Shown here in pieces: positions 16,528-25,676 of a stretch of DNA of 64,000 nucleotides. The DNA comes from Streptomyces sp. Edi4 (lineage in GTDB: Bacteria; Actinomycetota; Actinomycetes; Streptomycetales; Streptomycetaceae). The stretch lies in NCBI RefSeq assembly GCF_040253615.1, contig NZ_JBEJGY010000004.1:558001-622000 (forward strand), in the 5' to 3' direction. The notes below the pieces were generated by a model, which was given only the letters and a program-made list of their open reading frames with translations, was not told where the DNA came from and made no database searches. Position 1 is the stretch's first letter. Each line of letters begins with the position of its first letter. The translations under genes were made by a program, and so were the position numbers.

Positions 16528-17976
16528 GTGACCACATGGGCAGGCCGCACGGCTGTCGAGATAGCCGACGCGGTGCGCCGCGAGGAGGTCTCGCCGCGTG
16601 AGGTGGTCGCCGATCACCTGGCCAGGATCGCCGAGGGGGACGGCCGAATCGGCGCGTTCCGGGTGGTGCGCGCCGAGGCCGCCCTCGCGGAGGCCGACGC
16701 GGTCGGCGCGCGGGCCGATCTTGCCGGCCTGCCGCTGGCGGGCGTGCCCGTGGCGGTCAAGGACAACGTGCCGGTGCGTGGTGAGAGCACGCGCAACGGT
16801 TCGGCGGCCACGTCGACGGAGCCGGCCGCCGCCGACCATGTCCTGGTGGCCCGGCTGCGCGCGGCGGGCGCGGTGGTGGTGGGCCTCACCCACGTACCGG
16901 AGCTGTGTGTCTTCGGCACCACGGACGGCGTGTACGGCATCGCCCGCAATCCCTGGGACCTGACGCGCACGCCGGGCGGCTCCTCGGGCGGCAGCGCGGC
17001 CGCGGTCGCCGCCGGGTTCGTGCCGCTCGCGCTGGGCAACGACGGCATGGGATCCCTGCGCATACCCGCCGCGCACTGCGGCCTCGTCGGCCTCAAGCCG
17101 GGAAGCGGCCGGGTCCCGCGCGAGCTCGGCGGCGGCTGGTACGGCATGTCGGAGAACGGCCCGCTGGCGACGACGGTGGCGGACGCGCGGCTGATGTTCT
17201 CCGTGCTCGCCGGCGAAGCGGCCGAGGACTTCGGGACGCGGACCGTGCGGTCGCCCGCGGGCGCTGGGCCGGGGGGTGGTGGCGAGGGGGACGGCGGTCA
17301 GGCAGCTCCGGCCTCCGCCAGGCTCGCCGTCGCGTTCTCGATGCGCAGCCCCATTCCCGGCGTACGGGTCGCGGCGCGGTACGCCGCCCTCGCACGCGAG
17401 GCGGCCGGGGCGCTGGCCAGGGCGGGGCACGAGGTGACGCTCGCCCACCCGCCGTATCCGCTCTCCCTGGGCACGGTCGTCCTCGCCCGCTGGACGGGTG
17501 GCACGGCCCAGGACGCCGAAGGCCTCGATCCCCGGCTGCTGACACCCCGCACCCGGCGCCACGCGGCGCTGGGACGGTTCGCCGCGCGGCTCGGCATGCT
17601 GCGGTCGGACCACAAGGCGGCGCTCAACCGCCGCCTGGAGCCGTTCTTCACGCGGTACGACGTGCTGATCACCCCCGCCCTCGCGCGTCGGGGCCCCGCG
17701 GCCGATGCCTGGCACGAGCGCGGCTGGCTGGCCAATGTGCTGGTCAACACCGCGTGCTCGCCGATGACCCCGCCGTGGAACCTGTCGGGACGGCCCGCCC
17801 TCGCGGTGCCCTTCGGTGTGTTGCCCACCGGTCTTCCCGGCTCCGTCCAGCTGGTGGGTCGGCCCGGCTCGGAGCACCAACTCCTCGATCTGGCAGCCCA
17901 GTTGGAGCAGATGCGTCCCTGGGAGCGCACGGCGCCCCTGACCGGTGGCGCGACCGCACCCGCTCAGGGTTCCTAG
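16528..17976 (+). CDS. Amidase-signature family hydrolase
   Basis: A 482-residue amidase with the Ser-cisSer-Lys triad: Lys about 78 in VAVKDNVPV, cis-Ser about 153 in PGGSSGGSAAAV, and nucleophile Ser about 176 in NDGMGSLRIPAA. The usual D-G-G-G-S is D-G-M-G-S here. The fold hydrolyses carboxamides; family members include acetamidase, indoleacetamide hydrolase and GatA. There is no GatB/C context, so a stand-alone amidase is likely. A Gly-rich insert at about 255-275 separates the two halves. The GTG has GAGGAG at seven bases. Confidence 0.9.
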   Translation: MTTWAGRTAVEIADAVRREEVSPREVVADHLARIAEGDGRIGAFRVVRAEAALAEADAVGARADLAGLPLAGVPVAVKDNVPVRGESTRNGSAATSTEPAAADHVLVARLRAAGAVVVGLTHVPELCVFGTTDGVYGIARNPWDLTRTPGGSSGGSAAAVAAGFVPLALGNDGMGSLRIPAAHCGLVGLKPGSGRVPRELGGGWYGMSENGPLATTVADARLMFSVLAGEAAEDFGTRTVRSPAGAGPGGGGEGDGGQAAPASARLAVAFSMRSPIPGVRVAARYAALAREAAGALARAGHEVTLAHPPYPLSLGTVVLARWTGGTAQDAEGLDPRLLTPRTRRHAALGRFAARLGMLRSDHKAALNRRLEPFFTRYDVLITPALARRGPAADAWHERGWLANVLVNTACSPMTPPWNLSGRPALAVPFGVLPTGLPGSVQLVGRPGSEHQLLDLAAQLEQMRPWERTAPLTGGATAPAQGS

Positions 17977-18062
17977 ATGAATCTTCAATAGACCTTCCCC
18001 GCAGAGGAGTTGAGGGGTCCGGAGATGACCGGCGCCACGCGCGCGTGACATGATCATCTTCA

Positions 18063-18080
18063 CGTTACCTGTCGGTAACG
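18063..18080. promoter_or_regulatory. Inverted repeat CGTTACC-N4-GGTAACG
   Basis: A perfect 7-bp inverted repeat with TGTC between the arms. It begins 48 bases before the lipoprotein GTG, in the short promoter gap after the amidase gene. It may be an operator; the sequence alone does not name a regulator. Confidence 0.5.
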
Positions 18081-18110
18081 GCCACTCCCCGACCCGAAGG
18101 TCTCACCTAC

Positions 18111-19505
18111 GTGCGCACGCTCACCAGACGCCTCCTGCTCCCCGGCCTGACCGCGCTCGCCCTGGCCGGCACGGGCTGCTCGGCGCCGGGTCACACCCCG
18201 GCGGCCGGGCAGGCGGGCGCCGACGTCCCCGCCTCGACGGCGCAGGACGCCCAGCAGCTCGAAGTGAACGCGGCCCCCCAGGGCTCGTCCGCGCCGACGC
18301 CGCTGGCCCGCACCCGTACCGGCACGAGCCGGCCGGAGAAGTCCTCGCTGAAGGTCGCCTCCTACGACAAGGCGAGCGGACGCGCCGTCATATCCGGCTC
18401 ACCGCAGGCGCCCACCGCGAAGCCGAGCCACTCCACCGGGCCCGCCAAGCCGGTCGCCGTGGGCGACGTCATCGCGAGCGCACCCGCGCCCGGCGCCCCC
18501 GACGGACTGCTCGCCAAGGTCACCGAGGTCGTGGGCAGGACCGACCGCGGCACCGAGGTGAAGACCGCCGCCACCACCCTGGACACGGTCCTCAAGGACG
18601 ACAGGGCCGACGGCCAGGTGGCGGTCGACCCGGCGTCCGTCACGGTCGTACCCCTCCTGAAGGGCGTCACCTTCTCCTGGGCCAAGGGCCAGGGCGTACG
18701 GTTCGGCCCGCAGGGCGCCAAGCTGGCGATGGGCAATCTGCGCCTGGACGTGAACGCGGCGGTGGACACCGCCAAGGACGCCCCCGCGTCGGCGGCCGCG
18801 TCGGTCTCCGGCTTCGTCCAGCTCGCTCCCCAGGTGGAGTTCGCCTACGACGGCGGCAAGCCGGGCGGCGCCGGCGTCCGTTCGGCATTCCTCGGCATGA
18901 GCGGTGACTGGTCCTCGCGGTGGGCGCTCAAGGGCCGGGCCGCCGCGAGCACGGGCACGCCCAAGAGGATCCCGTTCGCCAAGCTGCACAGCGCTCCGGT
19001 CATCCAGGTGGGCCCGGTGCCCGTCGTCGTCAACCTCGACCTGACCTGCTACGTGCAGGTGGAGGCCGACGGCCGGGTGACCCTCGACGTTCAGCAGGAC
19101 GTCAAGGGCGACTTCCGTGTCGGCGGCGGTTACACCGCGGGCAAGGGCTGGGCGCCGGTCAGCACATCGGACGTGCACAGCACGCCGGTGAACGCGAGTG
19201 TGTCCGCCACAGGCAAGGTCAACGGAGCGCTCGGCGCCGAGGCGTCCGTCGGCCTGTACGGGGCCGTCGGGGTCACCGCCGGCTTCGCCCCGTACCTGCG
19301 GGGCGAAGCCGACGCCAGGGCGACCGCGTCCAGTGACGGCAAGGCGTCGGCCGCCGCGTCCTGGGCGGTGTACGGCGGCTTCGACCTGAGCGGCCGGCTC
19401 GAATTCCAGCTGGCCCTCTTCGGTACGCCGGTGATCGAGCACCGCATCCCCCTCGGCACCCTGCACCGCGAGTGGCCGCTCGCGCGGGGACACGCCGCGG
19501 GGTAG
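18111..19505 (+). CDS. Secreted protein, probable lipoprotein, function unknown
   Basis: A 464-residue exported protein. The RRLLLPGLTALALAGTGC signal ends at a lipobox-like GTGC (Cys 23), although Leu is missing at -3. A Thr/Pro/Ser-rich linker follows to about residue 110. The rest is a strand-rich body rich in Ala, Val and Gly with motifs such as VNLDLTCYVQVEADGRVTLD, VGLYGAVGVTAGFAPYLRGE and FDLSGRLEFQLALFG. These suggest a beta-sandwich or repeated beta-structure surface protein. No enzyme motif was found. The GTG start has GAAGG eleven bases upstream. Confidence 0.7.
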   Translation: MRTLTRRLLLPGLTALALAGTGCSAPGHTPAAGQAGADVPASTAQDAQQLEVNAAPQGSSAPTPLARTRTGTSRPEKSSLKVASYDKASGRAVISGSPQAPTAKPSHSTGPAKPVAVGDVIASAPAPGAPDGLLAKVTEVVGRTDRGTEVKTAATTLDTVLKDDRADGQVAVDPASVTVVPLLKGVTFSWAKGQGVRFGPQGAKLAMGNLRLDVNAAVDTAKDAPASAAASVSGFVQLAPQVEFAYDGGKPGGAGVRSAFLGMSGDWSSRWALKGRAAASTGTPKRIPFAKLHSAPVIQVGPVPVVVNLDLTCYVQVEADGRVTLDVQQDVKGDFRVGGGYTAGKGWAPVSTSDVHSTPVNASVSATGKVNGALGAEASVGLYGAVGVTAGFAPYLRGEADARATASSDGKASAAASWAVYGGFDLSGRLEFQLALFGTPVIEHRIPLGTLHREWPLARGHAAG

Positions 19506-19514
19506 GGCCTCTCA

Positions 19515-19551
19515 CCCGGTCCGGCCGGGCTCGCGGGTGGGCCGGACCGGG
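19515..19551. terminator. Bidirectional terminator
   Basis: CCCGGTCCGGCC (19515-19526) pairs perfectly with GGCCGGACCGGG (19540-19551). It lies between the convergent lipoprotein and methyltransferase genes. Confidence 0.8.
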
Positions 19552-19574
19552 CTCGCCCGGCCGGGCGCCGGGCA

Positions 19575-20513
19575 TCAGGCCGGACGCACGCCCGTGTGCA
19601 CGGTGGTGGCCGAGAGCAGGAACGCGTCGGGCCGGTGCAGGATCCCCTCGGGGGATTCGGAGTCGAGCAGGACGTCGAGGGTCTTGCGGTCCTCCGCGTC
19701 CAGGGACTCACTCATCTTCTCGCGCAGCCGCGTCAGCTGGTCGTGCAGGAACTGGCGGCCCTGCTCACCCAGCGGGGCCGGCAGGTCCAGCAGAAGCGTG
19801 AAGCTGCCGGTCCGCACGAGCCCGGCCCGGCTCAGCATCGCGGGCCAGTCCTCGACCACCGAGGCGCTGCCCGGCAGTTCGGTCCGCATGATCTCGAACC
19901 AGTGCTCCTGGACGGCGTCGAGCCGCGCCTGGAACCCCGGCCTGCCGAGGCCGATGTCGCGCGGGAGGCAGCGCACGGGCAGCCCGCCCTCGGCCACGGC
20001 GAGCAGGCCGCCGGGGTTCAGCACACCGGCCAGCGCGTCCAACGCGCCCTGCTGGTCGCCGAGATGGTGCACGGCCTTGCTGCTCCAGACCAGATCCGCC
20101 CGGCCCACGCCGCCTTCCCCGGCCCCGTCGCCCTCCAGAGCGCCGGGCAGCTCCGCGTGCCGGGCCGACACCCGCGCGCCGACTCCCAGTCTTTCGGCGC
20201 GGGCCAGCGTGTGGTCAAGGAGCGCGGGCGCGCCGTCCACGGCGACGACCTCGGCGCCGGCGAATGCCTCGGCCAGCACGCAGGTCATCACGCCCGGGCC
20301 GCTGCCGATGTCGAGGACTCGGCGCACCGCATGTCCGGGATCCAGCAGTTCCCCCAGACGGGCAGCCGTTTGGCGCAGCACCGGAAGCTGGAGTTCACCG
20401 CTGTTCTCCAGATGTGCGGCCATCGCCTCCCAGTCGAGATCACCGTGGTGGTGCCCGTGCTCGTGACCGTCGCGGGGTGCCGAGTCAACGGCCGAGTTGT
20501 GGTGTGTGCTCAT
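19575..20513 (-). CDS. SAM-dependent methyltransferase with His-rich N-terminus
   Basis: A 312-residue class I methyltransferase. Motif I is VLDIGSGPGVM (about 67-77), the acidic SAM ribose contact lies in EVVAVDGAPAL, and a post-motif region reads ADLVWSSKAVHHLGD. The chain begins with a histidine/aspartate cluster, DGHEHGHHHGDLDW, which could bind metal. The acceptor is unknown. The ATG at 20511-20513 has no strong ribosome site; a start 12 codons upstream is possible but gives a Gly/Cys-rich leader. It follows the YkvA and Asp23 genes on the same strand but is 118 bases away. Confidence 0.85.
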   Translation of the reverse strand: MSTHHNSAVDSAPRDGHEHGHHHGDLDWEAMAAHLENSGELQLPVLRQTAARLGELLDPGHAVRRVLDIGSGPGVMTCVLAEAFAGAEVVAVDGAPALLDHTLARAERLGVGARVSARHAELPGALEGDGAGEGGVGRADLVWSSKAVHHLGDQQGALDALAGVLNPGGLLAVAEGGLPVRCLPRDIGLGRPGFQARLDAVQEHWFEIMRTELPGSASVVEDWPAMLSRAGLVRTGSFTLLLDLPAPLGEQGRQFLHDQLTRLREKMSESLDAEDRKTLDVLLDSESPEGILHRPDAFLLSATTVHTGVRPA

Positions 20514-20630
20514 GTCCGGGAGCGTGCCCCCGCCGCACAGCACCGGCAACTATCGTTGCCGGTCCCGGGACGATCTGTTACGAAGCGTCTACTGCCGTGC
20601 CGCAGGCGGGCGCGCGCGTCCTGAGCCGGG

Positions 20631-20960
20631 TCACTTCGGCCGGCCCGCGCGCGGACCCGCCCACTCGCGGTCGAGCTCACGCGATCCGCGCGGTGCGGCC
20701 GCCGCCGTGTGCAGGACGCGCAGCGCGAGCAGCAGGACACCGACGTCGTCCAGGTAGACCGGGTCGGGCAGGAGGTCGACGGGGCTGATCACATAGGCGA
20801 GGGCGCCCCAGAAGGCGGCTTTGTGCGTCAGCGGGATCCCGGCGTCCCGGAGGATCTTGCGGGCACGGACCAGGCGTACCGTCAGGACGACCGCCGCCAC
20901 GGCGGCCGCCAGGAGTACCAGGCCCGCCAGAACCAGGCCCGCGGTCACTTCGGTGCTCAT
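20631..20960 (-). CDS. YkvA (DUF1232) membrane protein
   Basis: A 109-residue protein. An N-terminal transmembrane helix (about 8-30) is followed by the DUF1232 core ALAYVISPVDLLPDPVYLDDVGVLLLALRVL, given here in overview only; SPVDLLPDP is the signature. The function of the family is unknown. It lies 33 bases downstream of the Asp23 gene on the same strand, so the two are probably cotranscribed. Confidence 0.85.
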   Translation of the reverse strand: MSTEVTAGLVLAGLVLLAAAVAAVVLTVRLVRARKILRDAGIPLTHKAAFWGALAYVISPVDLLPDPVYLDDVGVLLLALRVLHTAAAAPRGSRELDREWAGPRAGRPK

Positions 20961-20993
20961 CGAGCCGCCTTCCGTCGCTTCTTGGCGGGGATG

Positions 20994-21479
20994 CTACTGA
21001 AGCCGGCTCTCGGCGGACTCCGGCTCGCTCTCGTCGGGCAGATGGACATCGCTCACGGCGATGTTCACCTCGACGACCTCCAGTTCCGTCATGCGCTCCA
21101 CCGCCGCGATGACGTTCAGCCGGATCTCGGCGGCCACCTCGGTGATGCTCACGCCGTACTCGACGACGATCTCCAGGTCGATGGCGGTCTGCCGTTCACC
21201 GACCTCGACCTTGACGCCGCGCGTGACCGGCGCCCGGCCCGGCCGTATCGCGCCGAGGGTACGGGCGAGGCCGCTGCCCATGGCGTTGACGCCCGGCACC
21301 TCGCGGGCCGCGAGCGCCGCGATCTTCTCCACGACCCCGCCGGCGATGGTGGTGCGGCCCCGGGTCGCGGGGGTCTGTCCCGGGCCGCTCTTCGCCGGCT
21401 CCAGGGTGGTGCTCTGCGGGGGCGTGCGGAATTCGTCCGTCTCGGGCTTGCGCAGGGTCTGGCCCATCGGCTCCGCCAT
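20994..21479 (-). CDS. Asp23/Gls24-family envelope stress protein
   Basis: A 161-residue protein of the Asp23/Gls24 (YloU) family. An acidic, Pro/Thr-rich N-terminus is followed by GRTTIAGGVVEKIAALAAREVPGV and an IDLEIVVEYGVSITEVAAEIR core. Asp23 proteins associate with the membrane and respond to alkaline or envelope stress. Streptomycetes often encode several in clusters with small membrane partners, such as the downstream YkvA protein. The ATG at 21477-21479 has AGGAGG eight bases upstream. A GTG three codons earlier lies inside that site and is rejected. Confidence 0.88.
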   Translation of the reverse strand: MAEPMGQTLRKPETDEFRTPPQSTTLEPAKSGPGQTPATRGRTTIAGGVVEKIAALAAREVPGVNAMGSGLARTLGAIRPGRAPVTRGVKVEVGERQTAIDLEIVVEYGVSITEVAAEIRLNVIAAVERMTELEVVEVNIAVSDVHLPDESEPESAESRLQ

Positions 21480-21615
21480 GGAAGCCACCTCCTTGGGGAG
21501 TGCTGGGCGGCCCGGCCGGCCGCCCCTTCCCTCTCCGGGTACCGTGCCTTCGGCGGATCATGCGGGTCCGGGGGCGCCCGCGTGGAGCGAGGCGCCGCCC
21601 GGTGCGGCGCGCGGG

Positions 21616-23262
21616 TCAGCAGCCCGGTGCCCCCTTGCCGCCGCGCTGGGGCAGGCTGAGGTTGGGTGTGCCGTCGGGGGGCCAGGTCAGGGCGACCGTT
21701 CTGGTCGTGCCGTCCGAGCCGAGCTGGACGACGGGGGTGGGCTTGCCCGCAGGGGCGCCGTCACTGCCGAACGAGAGCCATCCGCTGGCCCCCGGCAGCA
21801 TCTGCGCGCAGTAGAACTGGTGCAGGATGCCGGTCTGGAGGCCGGGATTGCGCAGCCCCGCGGCATCGTGCCGGCCAGCGCTGATCGCCGCCACGGCCGC
21901 GTCGTGGGTGAGCATGGCCTGGCCGCTCCCCAGGTCCACCGGGTCGAAGGACAGCGTCGGCACGTCCTTGTCCGCCGTCAGTTGCTGGCCGGTGCAGGGG
22001 TCGGGCCGTCCGGTGAAGGCGGCCCAGAACTGGTCGTAGTTGTGCTTGGCGTCGGAGCCGGGACACTCGGTGCCCCACTCGTCCGGGCTGGCGAGCGCGG
22101 TGTAGGCCACGGTGACCCGGCCCGATGCGATGCCGCCCAGCACCCCCTTGTCGTGGATGCTCTCCGAAGCGTCGTCACCGGCGAGGATGTGCAGCTGGGA
22201 GATCCCGCACGGCGCGCCCTGCACCCAGTTCTCCACGAACGCGCCGAGGTCGCGGCCCCGGCCCGCGAAGTACACCACGGACGGATTGGCCTGGCACAGG
22301 TTCGCGTGCATGAGGTTGAACTGCTGCACCAGATAGTCCTGACGGCCCGAGCCCGCGGACAGATCGCCGGGCGAGGTGTACGGAAGCACGGTCACGGTGC
22401 GGTTCTGGGCCCGAAAGCCCGTCTTGGCCGCCTCGGCGAGCGTCTGGGTGTAGTCGTCGCCGCTGACGCTGTCCGCGACGACGGCGAGCGAGGTCACGGC
22501 CGGCTTGAGGGTGGAGACGTACTGGGTCGCGGCGATCACCGAGTCCGCGTTGGTCGGGGAGACCCGGAACAGGTCGGTGATCCGCTTCTTGCCGGCGGGG
22601 TCGGAGGGGTCGATGCTCATCGAGTCACCCGTGACCGTGGATCCGATGACCGGGATGTGCAGTTGGGAGGAGATCGCGGCCGCGGCGTGCCGTGACTGCT
22701 CGGTGCTCTGGCCGAGACCGACGACCGCCGAGACGTGCTCGGCGTTGGCCTTCTCCTTCAGCCGGTCCACCGTCACCTGCCAGTCGGCGTACTGGCTGCC
22801 CATGTTGGCGAGGTACAGCTTGATGGCGGGTGTACTGCCGTAGGCGGCCGTGTTGTTGGCCCGCCACACGGCGGTGAGGGCCCCTTCGATGTTGGGATAG
22901 AGGGAACCGTAGGTGAGGGTGTCCACGTCGGACACGGGCGAGAGATCCAGCATCAGCACGATGCTGGTGTACGGGCCCTTCACGCCGTCGTTGGCCGCCT
23001 GGACCATTTTCTCCAACTCCCGCATGCGGGTGGGCTCGTGGTCGGTGAAGGGCGCGCTGTCGAGGTTCACTCCGGCACAGGCGAGCGGTGTTCCGGTAGC
23101 GGTCATGCCCGCGCCGCAGGTCAGCGACGGCGGGAACAGCCGGCCCCAGCCCCAGCGGCCGCCGAAGACGAGGCCGGTGAGGATCACGAGCGCCGCGAGG
23201 ACCGTGAGGACCGGGTGACGGCGCAGCCGGCCGAAGCGGGGATTGCCTACAGCGGGTGGCAT
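21616..23262 (-). CDS. Membrane-anchored ABC-type solute-binding-like protein (branched-chain amino acid receptor fold)
   Basis: A 548-residue protein with one N-terminal transmembrane helix (about 17-34, PVLTVLAALVILTGLVFGG) and a large extracytoplasmic domain. The domain resembles the type I periplasmic-binding/Leu-Ile-Val receptor fold: SAVVGLGQSTEQSRHAAAAISSQLHIPVIGS is the hinge-region pattern, and FRVSPTNADSVIAATQYV and VVADSVSGDDYTQTLAEAAK follow. No lipobox was seen, so the helix probably stays as an anchor. No ABC permease or ATPase neighbours it. Upstream by 55 bases on the same strand is a P-loop NTPase gene, so the pair is likely an operon. The ATG has AGGAG seven bases upstream. 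Confidence 0.82.
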   Translation of the reverse strand: MPPAVGNPRFGRLRRHPVLTVLAALVILTGLVFGGRWGWGRLFPPSLTCGAGMTATGTPLACAGVNLDSAPFTDHEPTRMRELEKMVQAANDGVKGPYTSIVLMLDLSPVSDVDTLTYGSLYPNIEGALTAVWRANNTAAYGSTPAIKLYLANMGSQYADWQVTVDRLKEKANAEHVSAVVGLGQSTEQSRHAAAAISSQLHIPVIGSTVTGDSMSIDPSDPAGKKRITDLFRVSPTNADSVIAATQYVSTLKPAVTSLAVVADSVSGDDYTQTLAEAAKTGFRAQNRTVTVLPYTSPGDLSAGSGRQDYLVQQFNLMHANLCQANPSVVYFAGRGRDLGAFVENWVQGAPCGISQLHILAGDDASESIHDKGVLGGIASGRVTVAYTALASPDEWGTECPGSDAKHNYDQFWAAFTGRPDPCTGQQLTADKDVPTLSFDPVDLGSGQAMLTHDAAVAAISAGRHDAAGLRNPGLQTGILHQFYCAQMLPGASGWLSFGSDGAPAGKPTPVVQLGSDGTTRTVALTWPPDGTPNLSLPQRGGKGAPGC

Positions 23263-23317
23263 GGACACTCCTTGCGGTGCGATCGGCGGACGCGGGCACG
23301 CCGCGGCCGCCGCGGGG

Positions 23318-25456
23318 CTAGGCGAAGGCGGCCGCCGCCTGCTGGAGCGGACTGACGTCCAGCAGACGGGAGTTGTGCGCGAGGCGGGTGAACGATTCCT
23401 GTATCTCGCCGTCCCAGCGCCGGGTGTGCTCGGTGAGCGGGTCGTTGTAGAGCCACAGCAGGGCGAGCAGTTTGGCGGTCGCCACCGCGCGGACGCTCTG
23501 GCCGCCGTCCCCGACACCGTCCAGGAGCAGGGCGTACGCCTCCTGGGGCGAGCGCTTGTACAGCAGCCGGCAGGGGGCGGAGGAGAGGTAGTCGAGCAGG
23601 CGGATCCACGCCCGGTGGTCCTCGTCGAAGCGGTCGGCCAGGGCCTCGGCGACCGGCGTGAAGCGGCCGAGGGCCAGGTCGTGGAAGAGCCGTCGCTCCA
23701 CGGCCGCCGCGTCACCGCCCGTCACCGGGAGCGCGGCCAGCGCGTGTGCCTGCCCCGCGAACACGTCGTGCCAGGGGTTCACCTCGTCCGCGCGCGCCGG
23801 GCGCGCGGCGTTCAGAGCGGTCAGGACGGAACGGGCGAGCCACGGGTGCAGCGTGGCGGGGCCGTCGGCGTCGTCGCCCCAGCCGATCCCCCGGATGCGC
23901 GAGGGGCGGTGGGTGAAGGTGCTCACCCAGAGGTCGCGGCGCAGGAGTTCAAGGCTGCGGGGCAGTTCCGTGGAGGTCTCGGGCAGCCTCGGGTCGTGCG
24001 CGGTGCGTACGTCGGCGAGGTACGCGGCGGCGAGCACCACCGCGGGCGCGGTGCTCCACGCGGCGCCGGGGACGGTCAGTCCTTCGGGCAGGCTGGTCTC
24101 CAGGGCGTGCGCCCACAGCGGTGTGCCCTCCTCGTCGGCCGGCGCTGTCAGCGAGAGCGCGGGTCCCGTTCCGCGCGGCGGGTGCTGGGCGCCGACGGGT
24201 TCGCCGAGGACGGTGGAGACGGCGCCCCGGTGGCCGCCGGTGAGGCGGTGCACGACGGAGGCGGGAAGGGGCCGGCCGGAGGAGGGATCGGAGCGGTCCA
24301 TCGTGTAGGCGACCTGGTCCTCGGTCATCGGGTCGAGCCACACGGGATACCACCAGGCGGCTGTGGGGGCGCGCTCGACGCCGACGGCCGCGTCGTTGCC
24401 CCGGGCCCACAGGGCGCGGGTCGCCCGGGACAGCAGCGGTACGCGGCGTTGCGGCGTGGCGGCAAGTGGGGTGGAGCGCCAGGGTTCGCACCACCACGAC
24501 GTCCATTCGGACTGCCACTGTCCGCACGCGGCGAGCACGAGGAGCGGGTCGGCGGCGCCCGAACCGTCCGGGTCCGCCAGCTGGTTGCGCGGTCGCGCGG
24601 CGGCGAGTTCGCTCACGAAGCGCCGCCCGGCGGGGGTCTGCGCGCCGTCCACCAGGAGCACCCAGGCGTGGTCGTGCCGGTCCCCGCGCGCGCCCCGGAC
24701 CGGCAGCACGCAGGAGCACGCGGAACGCAGCGGCGGGTGGCGCTCGGCCTGGTCCTTGACGTCGGCGAGGAAGGCGGCCATCAGGGGGCCGACACCCTGG
24801 GACCGTGAAGTGGAACTCAGCCTGATCAGCGCGTCGATGGAGCGGGCGGACTCGGCTTCGGGAACGGTGTTGTGCCAGCGCAGCGCGTCCCGTACGCCCC
24901 AGCGCGCGGCGCTCTGCAACAGGGACCCGATGACCGGCTTGGCCCGCTCGCGGACGGCGGAGACGACCTCGCGGGCGGGCCCGGACACGAGCGGGCTCAG
25001 CGCTCCCTGGGCGACGACGTCCATGGTGGTGGCCGCGGCCTGCTCCAGCTGCCGGGCGACCCTGCCGCCCCGGGTGTTGCGGGTGTACTGCTGGATGAGC
25101 TCGCGTATCTGGTCCGCCGCCCGCCCCCGGTCGGCGTCCAGGTTCTCGTTGAGGGCCAGGAGCCCGAGGCCGAAGCGGTGGAAGACCGGTCCGTGCCGCA
25201 GGTTGTCCCAGCCGCGCATCATCTGGAAGGCCGCGAGGGCGGCCGCCGAGACCGGATCGACCGGGTTCTCGTCGAAGTCCAGCGTCGCGTGGACCACCGT
25301 CGCGCCGCAGGCCCGTGACACGGCGCGCAGCAGATCGGTCTTGCCCGACTGCCGGGGCCCGAGCAGCGCCACGATCGGCTGCCGTTGCCCCGGGTACCGC
25401 CACAGCATGTGCCGCAGGAACGCGTCGGCGCCCCCCGCCACGTCAAGATCCCCCAC
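23318..25456 (-). CDS. P-loop NTPase partner of the solute-binding-like protein
   Basis: A 712-residue cytoplasmic protein with a Walker A loop LLGPRQSGKT at 31-40 and a Walker B-like strand AWVLLVDGAQ near 265-274. The N-terminal arrangement resembles AAA/STAND-type ATPases rather than ABC ATPases, since no LSGGQ signature is present. The remainder is alpha-helical and rich in Ala, Leu and Arg, with no recognised domain. It is placed directly ahead of the binding-protein gene. The start is a GTG at 25454-25456 with a weak site. A GTG five codons later has GGGGGA at seven bases. The role of the pair is unknown; ligand sensing coupled to an ATPase switch is one possibility. Confidence 0.75.
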   Translation of the reverse strand: MGDLDVAGGADAFLRHMLWRYPGQRQPIVALLGPRQSGKTDLLRAVSRACGATVVHATLDFDENPVDPVSAAALAAFQMMRGWDNLRHGPVFHRFGLGLLALNENLDADRGRAADQIRELIQQYTRNTRGGRVARQLEQAAATTMDVVAQGALSPLVSGPAREVVSAVRERAKPVIGSLLQSAARWGVRDALRWHNTVPEAESARSIDALIRLSSTSRSQGVGPLMAAFLADVKDQAERHPPLRSACSCVLPVRGARGDRHDHAWVLLVDGAQTPAGRRFVSELAAARPRNQLADPDGSGAADPLLVLAACGQWQSEWTSWWCEPWRSTPLAATPQRRVPLLSRATRALWARGNDAAVGVERAPTAAWWYPVWLDPMTEDQVAYTMDRSDPSSGRPLPASVVHRLTGGHRGAVSTVLGEPVGAQHPPRGTGPALSLTAPADEEGTPLWAHALETSLPEGLTVPGAAWSTAPAVVLAAAYLADVRTAHDPRLPETSTELPRSLELLRRDLWVSTFTHRPSRIRGIGWGDDADGPATLHPWLARSVLTALNAARPARADEVNPWHDVFAGQAHALAALPVTGGDAAAVERRLFHDLALGRFTPVAEALADRFDEDHRAWIRLLDYLSSAPCRLLYKRSPQEAYALLLDGVGDGGQSVRAVATAKLLALLWLYNDPLTEHTRRWDGEIQESFTRLAHNSRLLDVSPLQQAAAAFA

Positions 25457-25676
25457 CCGTGTTCACCGCCCCCCGGAACCGACGCGCACAAGGCGCACCT
25501 TCCGCATCGATTGACACGGAAGGTAACACCTCAGGGACACGTTGCGACGGGTGTTCGCGCACATCGGCGGATCGGATCGGCGCTGGTGGGGCAGTTGCGG
25601 GGATTTGCGGCGGGGGCGGTCAAGCGGCGGCCCCAACTCCGGGTTCCGATGGGGCAGTTGACGCGGCGCTCATGGG

